Assembly: GCA_016209105.1 (NCBI GenBank)
Contig: JACQWR010000018.1
Span: 186,001-250,000 of the forward strand
DNA from: Deltaproteobacteria bacterium
Lineage (GTDB): Bacteria; Desulfobacterota; Syntrophia; Syntrophales; JACQWR01
DNA: 64,000 nucleotides
Direction: 5' to 3'
Shown here piece after piece: positions 63,218 through 64,000 of this stretch. The notes under the pieces were generated by a model. That model did no database searches, was not told the DNA's origin, and saw only the letters and a list, made by a program, of their open reading frames with translations. The stretch's first letter is position 1. Each line of letters begins with the position of its first letter. A program made the position numbers and the translations under genes.

Positions 63218-64000
63218 TAACTCTCAAAGACTATCAGATACGGGTTCTCGATTCTCTGCGGGAATTCTTCCGACAGTGCTCTAAGGATGGGCGACCGGAT
63301 GCGGCTTTTCAGAACGAGCAGATTAAGAATTCTCGACAACCCGTACCCTATCTCCCGGTCCATGCAGCAGGCCTTCTGCCGGGCATGCCCTACGTGTGCC
63401 TGCGCGTGCCTACCGGTGGGGGTAAGACGCTGCTTGCTTGTCACACGGCTGGTATTGCGATGGACAAGTTGCTGCATGCTGAGCGGGCCGTGGTGCTCTG
63501 GCTCGTGCCGAGCAATACCATCCTCGATCAGACCGCTGATGCGCTGCGCGATCCCCGCCATCCTTACCGCCGCGCTTTGGAATTGTCATGCGGAGCCGTT
63601 GAAGTTTTGACCATCGAAGAAGCTCTGCATCTTTCGCGTGCAACTGTGGAGGGGCAATCGGTTGTTATCGTGGCCACAATTCAGTCCTTCCGCGTTGAGG
63701 ACACAACAGGCAGAAAAGTATACGACCGGGCTGGTTTCTCGGAGCACTTTCTCAATGTTCCTGCAAATCGGTTGGCCGATTTATTTCCTGACAAAGACGG
63801 TAAACCAATACCTTCGCTCGTTAATGCGCTGAGGCTTCGCCGCCCTATCGTGATTGTGGACGAGGCCCACAATGCGCGCACCAAGCTTTCTTTTTCCACG
63901 CTCGGCAACGTGATGCCATCATGCATCATTGAATTTACCGCAACACCTGACCGTAAAGACAATCCATCAAATGTGCTTCATCACGTATCCGCAGCGGAAT
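63214..64000 (+). CDS. Type III restriction-modification system, Res endonuclease/helicase subunit, 3' partial
   Basis: 262 residues before the window ends. Superfamily 2 helicase N-terminal part: KDYQIRVLDSL, Walker A RVPTGGGKTLL and the DEAH-box VDEAHNART, then FTATP. The nuclease domain would be further downstream. Starts at 63214 inside the mod stop. Cleavage by type III systems needs two head-to-head unmodified sites; here this follows from the family. Confidence 0.92.
   Translation, partial: MITLKDYQIRVLDSLREFFRQCSKDGRPDAAFQNEQIKNSRQPVPYLPVHAAGLLPGMPYVCLRVPTGGGKTLLACHTAGIAMDKLLHAERAVVLWLVPSNTILDQTADALRDPRHPYRRALELSCGAVEVLTIEEALHLSRATVEGQSVVIVATIQSFRVEDTTGRKVYDRAGFSEHFLNVPANRLADLFPDKDGKPIPSLVNALRLRRPIVIVDEAHNARTKLSFSTLGNVMPSCIIEFTATPDRKDNPSNVLHHVSAAE

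Overview
The window looks like chromosomal DNA of an anaerobic or facultatively anaerobic Gram-negative bacterium, most likely a deltaproteobacterium (Desulfobacterota, perhaps Syntrophales-like). This is inferred from gene content: a class III ribonucleotide reductase, an NAD-type dihydroorotate dehydrogenase (PyrD+PyrK), class I two-subunit fumarase-type hydratase, a Rieske/cytochrome b pair joined to succinate dehydrogenase, a mannose-family PTS relic, ferritin-like proteins and many exported proteins. No rRNA, tRNA or CRISPR array was recognised.

Layout. 1-2.2 kb: the 3' part of a WD40-repeat/caspase-fold protein. 2.2-3 kb: decayed DNA with an ABC-F ATPase remnant and palindromic repeats. 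3-4.2 kb: ClsB-like cardiolipin synthase. 4.2-9.4 kb: a complete branched-chain amino acid type ABC importer (livKHMGF) with a strong promoter, followed by a CBS-ACT sensor. 9.5-14.1 kb: a tightly packed respiratory operon (membrane anchor, sdhA, sdhB, Rieske protein, cytochrome b, small membrane protein). 14.2-16.7 kb (minus): MinD-like ATPase, J-like/HTH protein and SPOR protein, probably one operon. 16.9-22.1 kb (minus): small membrane protein, a dehydrogenase, MarC, a methyltransferase, a small conserved protein and a YyaL/DUF255 protein. 22.2-24.7 kb: a radical SAM enzyme with a metallo-beta-lactamase/acetyltransferase fusion. 24.8-27.4 kb (minus): ferritin-like protein, FG-GAP exported protein, small membrane protein. 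27.8-37.6 kb: housekeeping genes (purB, nadB, tsaD, DUF2062, rsmA, an HD phosphohydrolase overlapping nrdD, cold-shock protein). 37.7-47.3 kb: histidine phosphatase, cytochrome c, TauE/SafE exporter, then a minus-strand run of PTS EIIA-EIIB-EIIC, rimI, pyrK, pyrD and a DUF4384 protein, and a minus-strand fumarase/tartrate-dehydratase plus tartrate/D-malate dehydrogenase operon. 47.4-58 kb: Nudix, MFS, a DapA-family lyase, an exported class II aldolase, a tautomerase, a PAS-GGDEF protein, an exported protein made of two near-identical halves, a DsbD-like/NapH-like membrane redox cluster and cysteine synthase. 58.3 kb to the end: a defence island with a type I HsdM, an ORF6N remnant, a HepT/MntA toxin-antitoxin pair, a HigA-like antitoxin and a type III restriction-modification system (mod, res) that runs off the edge.

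The most distinctive structural signal is a family of short palindromic elements (core like CTCCGCAGCAAGCTGCGGAG, or GAATGCGCTCGCTGCCGAATTC) scattered through many intergenic gaps. One copy lies in frame inside the SPOR gene and one forms the start region of pyrK. A second, unrelated palindrome family is inserted twice in frame in hsdM, and a third MITE-like family occurs near 24.7 kb and 54.6 kb. The best candidates for undescribed biology are the radical SAM + MBL-GNAT pair, the exported class II aldolase with a fused beta-rich domain, the self-duplicated exported protein at 53.4 kb, and the MinD/J-HTH/SPOR module.
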